A stretch of 64,000 nucleotides of DNA. It comes from Nomia melanderi. Its lineage: Eukaryota > Arthropoda > Insecta > Hymenoptera > Halictidae. Shown here piece by piece: positions 60,114 to 64,000 of this stretch (position 1 is its first letter; each line of letters starts with the position of its first letter). The notes under the pieces were generated by a model. The model was not told where the DNA came from and did not search any database. It saw only the letters and a program-made list of their open reading frames with translations. The translations under genes and the position numbers were made by a program. Where the stretch lies: contig NC_135001.1 in the NCBI RefSeq assembly GCF_051020985.1, positions 23,243,896 to 23,307,895 on the forward strand. Direction: 5' to 3'.

Positions 60114-62224
60114 AACGTACGTTGTCAGACAGCAACGTTCACGTGAACTATTCCGCACGTTCTATGAGCCGTTTATTCGCTATGCAATAAAATAGTTTCT
60201 CCCTCGAATCTCTCGTGATCTTCCGCTACTTGTTATTTCCGGCACCGTTGCAATTTAATGGGCGCCCGTCCGACGGGCGACTTCGATTGAATTCACCGAA
60301 TCACATTATACACTGATAACGAAGTGTGATGCTCATCAAATTCGTAGTGATTTAAAGGGGAAATGAAGGGACGAGAAGACAAACGACACTGTATAATACT
60401 CACGGATTACTGCTTGCACCTGTGTATCGAAGTTACGCTCGTCCAGCGGCGGAATGAATGGACGACCGTCGCGACGTGAATCGCGCTTGGAAAATAGATA
60501 TTTTTCTTTCGAGGAGCGCGACTCCTTGTCGATAAATCATTGTTACGCGCGCGTCGGAGAACAAAGTTTCGAGGCGCAACGGACGTTTGTGAAGACGCGT
60601 GTACAGGAGCATGTGTACATAGAATAGACGCGACGGACGGTGTTCCGCGGTTGTTGCGAGATCGAAACGATCGAGGTTTCGCGAAAATCGCGGAGTCGCC
60701 GCGCGGAAATCATGAGAAGCAAGTAGTGTTCGCGAATCGGCCGAAATTACGAGTAATACTGTTTAACGATATGCAATACGCGTGTACGGGTATAGACGTA
60801 TCGTGCACAGGTATGCATATATGCTTAAGTATACGGGAATAGGTACAATTTAGATTAACGTTAGAGAGAACTGAATGGACAACGCGTTTAACGCTTTGTG
60901 CTTGGGCCTCTTTCGTTTGAACTTCCTTCATTGAAGTGAGTCTTGAACTGGGAATATTCATGAATCATTGAATACCTTTCTCGTTGTTATTGAACACAAT
61001 TTCTAATCAAATGTATAGAACGAGTTCGATTGAAATTAATGAAGAAGGTTATAGTTCCCTTTCTGGAAAAGAATATTATAAAGTTCTATTGAGATTTTTA
61101 GGAACAAAGTTAAAGTTACTGTCGACATTTTTATAATATTTCGATATCTGTTTCGTCAACTATAATTCTTTCGCTTCGTAAGACTTCAGACTAATTTAAA
61201 TTTTGCTTCGTACGATGCTACAATTCTAGATCATTAAACTATATACGTTTATAATAAATTTAATATATTTTATATATTAAATATATATTTCAGTAGTATA
61301 TTCCAGTATCATATCAAAATTGCAAGAGAATAAGTTTTTACTTCTTTTCCAAACGAATCAGATTACACACGAATAAATTACGACACATTAAACTACAGTG
61401 ACTCAAAGTAAACGACACGTGCAACACTTCGACGAACAGTCATTGACGCAGCGTTAAATTAGTTCCAAATGTAATTTGACTTGCAACGACGGTGTAAAAT
61501 GTTAACCGTCGCGATTCCAACGACATTCTTCAGACGTTTCGCAGTGTGTTTCATTTGGACAGCTTCCCCTCGGCGCGTTAAAAACGGAGAGAGAATTAAA
61601 AGAGCGTGGAAATTGAGTTCTGAATAGTTCCACGTGTTGAATGGACGGCCGTTCCAAAGGAAACGACAGAGAATGGGATTCTAAGACGAACGAGACAGAG
61701 CTGTTCCAGCCCGAGCGAACAAATTGTTGTTTCGTCGCGGCTCTCGTTAAAATATATGAAAAAAAATCCAGCGGCGAGATCCGAGTTTCCCAGCGACGCG
61801 AGATTCAGTCGGGAGCCGAGCACAAAGCGTTATGGCCGCGACATTCGAGTCGTTTTAATAATATCGGGGGAATTGCACACGGGATACTCTTCGAGCAGCA
61901 GTTACGCGCGGGAGAATGGAAAGATCGTTAGGGTTACGACAATTTGCAACCGTGTACTCGAAGAAACGCGTCGCTCGCACGCGATTATTGCTGGGTTCAT
62001 CGAGCAATCATCGATTCCGATTAGTTTATTGTTATTTCGAAGCTTTCGCGTGTTTAACACCTGTGATTCTATGGTTCGTTCGTTGATTACTTCGATCGGT
62101 TAATCGAATTATTGATAATCGGAGGAACGAAATAATAGGTAATTGAATTTCACATTGAAATTGTAATTTCAGTCCATCGTTTTTCCACGTTTCAGTCTTG
62201 TAATTATCGATTGAACTGAATTGT

Positions 62225-62387
62225 TTAACACGTTCCGTGCCGGACCATTTTTTTACTAAAATACCTATCTTTGACTCTGCACTAAATTTTGAAAAAGTTC
62301 TTCGTTTCTCAATGAGAATTCATTTTCGGTCTGAACGGAAAATTCAGCGTGGGTCGTATACGCCCCACGCGGCACGGAACGCGTTAA
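62225..62387. mobile_element. TTAA MITE, family E (short)
   Basis: This 163-bp element starts TTAACACGTTCCGTGCC and ends GGCACGGAACGCGTTAA. Beside the right repeat the palindrome GCGTGGGTCGTATACGCCCC continues to ACGC. Its arms differ from those of the 9305 copy. Confidence 0.88.
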
Positions 62388-62972
62388 CGAGCTAATTATA
62401 AACTGCATCCTCTAATCGGTGTGTTACTGTGAAACTGTTTCATAATACAATTCGAAATAATTTTATTCGCCGAGGAAAGATAGATTCCTCTCTATCGGTT
62501 CGAATTTAACGAGGAGTTTGTCAGCACAGTGTGCTCGAGCGCGGGAATAATTTTAAGAAGCGACGAACAATGTCTTTTGCACAAAAACAGAGAACACTCG
62601 TCGAAGCAATACGAATCGGATTACACTTGCGTTGGCGCGCGCATAACGAAAACAGGTGATCACGGTGAAATGATAACGGGTATAACGAATTCCTTGGAGC
62701 CCTCGGATTTAACGTTACAATGACTGCCGGTTCAGTTAACGTACATAATAGAATACTCTAAGGCACGCTGGTTTGTTAAAGTTGCAGCCGAACGTTTCTC
62801 ACTTTCCTAAGGAATTTTCGACTATCGTACGATACTCGGGTGTATCGTGTCGCAGTCTGTCGTATTCTTACATTACGATACTCTAATTTGTAACGTTTTC
62901 ATTGCTAGAATATTCCTACATTGTAACGATCTAACGATTACGAATATCGTATTGTGTACAGTAGTTTTAAAG

Positions 62973-63054
62973 GGTCGGAGGCGGCTCGAACGATGACACG
63001 GAAACATCGTGCGACTCGCTATCAGTGGACGACGTAAGTTCCATCGATCGATCG
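62973..63054 (+). CDS. Candidate exon of an unidentified downstream gene
   Basis: After AAAG at 62969-62972 the frame reads VGGGSNDDTETSCDSLSVDD, then VSSIDRS, a Ser/Asp-rich stretch typical of disordered protein. An in-frame TAA lies just before the acceptor, as expected for an intron. Two strong donors follow: GTAAGT at 63034 and GTGAGT at 63055, both in the same frame, 21 bp apart. The pyrimidine tract before the acceptor is weak. The frame stays open to a TGA at about 63165. The product is not recognised. It may be an exon of the next gene on the + strand or chance. Confidence 0.4.
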
Positions 63055-64000
63055 GTGAGTTTGCACCAGTTGGCGCTTAAACCTCCATTATCAGAAATGT
63101 GCGTTTCACCCGGACGATCAATGCGCGTGGATGGCTTCGCCGAGTCGCGTTGCTTAACGCTTTACTGATCGGAGGTAATCCCTTCGAAATCATTAAATGG
63201 CTAAGAATATTCGGGTGAATGTGCCAATGACTAACCAGGATGGAAGAGATGAATAGTGTGTTAACAATATAAATGATATTATTATATTTATGTTGGAGAT
63301 ATACTATTAATCATATTTTGACACTAGAACTACCAGCCAGAATGATTTCGGTTTTACGTCGCAATTATTGATACCTTGATAGCATTGAAATTCGTAATGA
63401 TCTTGAAAATAAATAGTTCCATTTGAACACTGTAATGAGTGTCTGAAGAAACAGAATAATTTATTATTGCAATTTTTATAGGGATTAGATATCGGTCGTA
63501 TTGAATGCTCGGTAGTTCTAGTGTTTAACATAAATATAAATATTTTATATTAAATTTAATTTATATTGTATTATATATATTATATATTTATAATTTACTA
63601 TAAAATATTTATATTTATATAACGACAACTGGTTACGTAGTTGAGTACATTCGCCTCGATTCATCTTACAATAGTTGCAATTGGAACCGTGAACCGACAT
63701 GAAACTTGCAACACGAATTCGCAAAGGATTCGAAGAACGTTCAAGTTCATTCAAATTCTGTTCAAGCTCCAACCTTACCTCCGTTATCCAAGAATTCCAA
63801 TTCGAACTATAAATTACTATTGACAGATAAAGCAGGGGCGTGTGTTTAAGATAAAAGGAGATCAAGAGAATATATAGAAAGATTATCGTTAAAATTCTTT
63901 ATTGTCTTTTACACGGATGAAGAACTTTTTACAGCATCCTGGTACACGAACGTTGAATCTAATGTTTGAGTGACGTGATTCGTTGGAAATCGTTTATACA
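63055..64000. other. Right flank
   Basis: It contains the complete inverted family A MITE (63318-63528) and A/T-rich sequence to about 63610. The remainder shows no recognised gene. It could be an intron downstream of the candidate exon. Confidence 0.6.
63318..63528. mobile_element. TTAA MITE, family A (complete, inverted)
   Basis: It starts TTGACACTAGAACTACC and ends CGGTAGTTCTAGTGTTTAA, with the interior GTAATGATCTTGAAAATAAA of family A. The left TTAA has decayed to TTGA. Confidence 0.87.

Larger units (their letters stand above)
50021..62972. other. Downstream region without a recognised gene
   Basis: About 13 kb follow the channel gene. It contains MITEs at 50717-50956, 56472-56696, 57561, 59907-60113 and 62225-62387, tandem duplications at 52640-52990 and 58960-59255, a (TA)-rich tract at 53276-53312, and a long TA/TAA tract at 58160-58395. 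CpG-rich blocks occur near 54890-54960, 57000-57200, 60440-60700 and 61620-61850. No open frame shows a known domain. It may be intergenic or intronic to a neighbour. Confidence 0.6.

Noticed and set aside
1..64000. CRISPR arrays, bacterial operons or integrated virus genes
   Set aside because: No regular short repeats with spacers, no polymerase or capsid-like frames. The intron-exon structure is that of an animal nuclear gene.
1..64000. Autonomous transposase for the TTAA elements
   Set aside because: No open frame in any element is long enough. All copies here are non-autonomous.

Overview
The window looks like insect nuclear DNA, most likely hymenopteran. The reasons are AT-rich introns broken by CpG-rich patches, GT-AG introns, and very many short non-autonomous TTAA-type transposons. 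The species cannot be named from the sequence alone.

One gene is recognised with high confidence. It is a voltage-gated potassium channel of the KCNQ (Kv7) family on the + strand. Ten exons between 3853 and 47968 join in phase to 490 codons plus a TAA stop. They cover S2, S3, S4 and the S4-S5 linker, S5, the pore helix, the TTIGYGD selectivity filter, S6, calmodulin-binding helices A and B, helix C and the terminal coiled coil. S1 and the N-terminus are not in the window, so their exons must lie upstream. From S3 to S6 the protein is closer to vertebrate KCNQ1 than to KCNQ2-5. Introns range from about 0.67 to 11.9 kb.

Layout: 1-3852 is the end of an upstream intron, beginning with three TTAA elements joined end to end. 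3853-10860 holds the membrane domain and helix A in five exons. 10861-22794 is an 11.9-kb intron with a CpG-rich patch and a three-copy repeat. 22795-26582 holds two exons of the variable linker. 26583-36904 is a 10.3-kb intron dense in MITEs, tandem duplications and a 0.2-kb foldback element. 36905-47968 holds helices B, C and D and the stop codon. 47969-50020 is probable 3' UTR and flank with a purine-rich tandem repeat and two AATAAA signals. 50021-64000 is mostly non-coding, with repeats and one unassigned candidate exon at 62973-63054.

The most unusual feature is the transposon landscape. At least a dozen families of roughly 140-300 bp elements begin and end in TTAA and share a plan: TTAA, a short terminal inverted repeat of about 10-15 nt, then at one end a self-complementary palindrome whose sequence differs by family. 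Several elements abut tail to head and share a single TTAA. Independently, many intronic stretches are tandem duplications with unit lengths around 140-210 bp.
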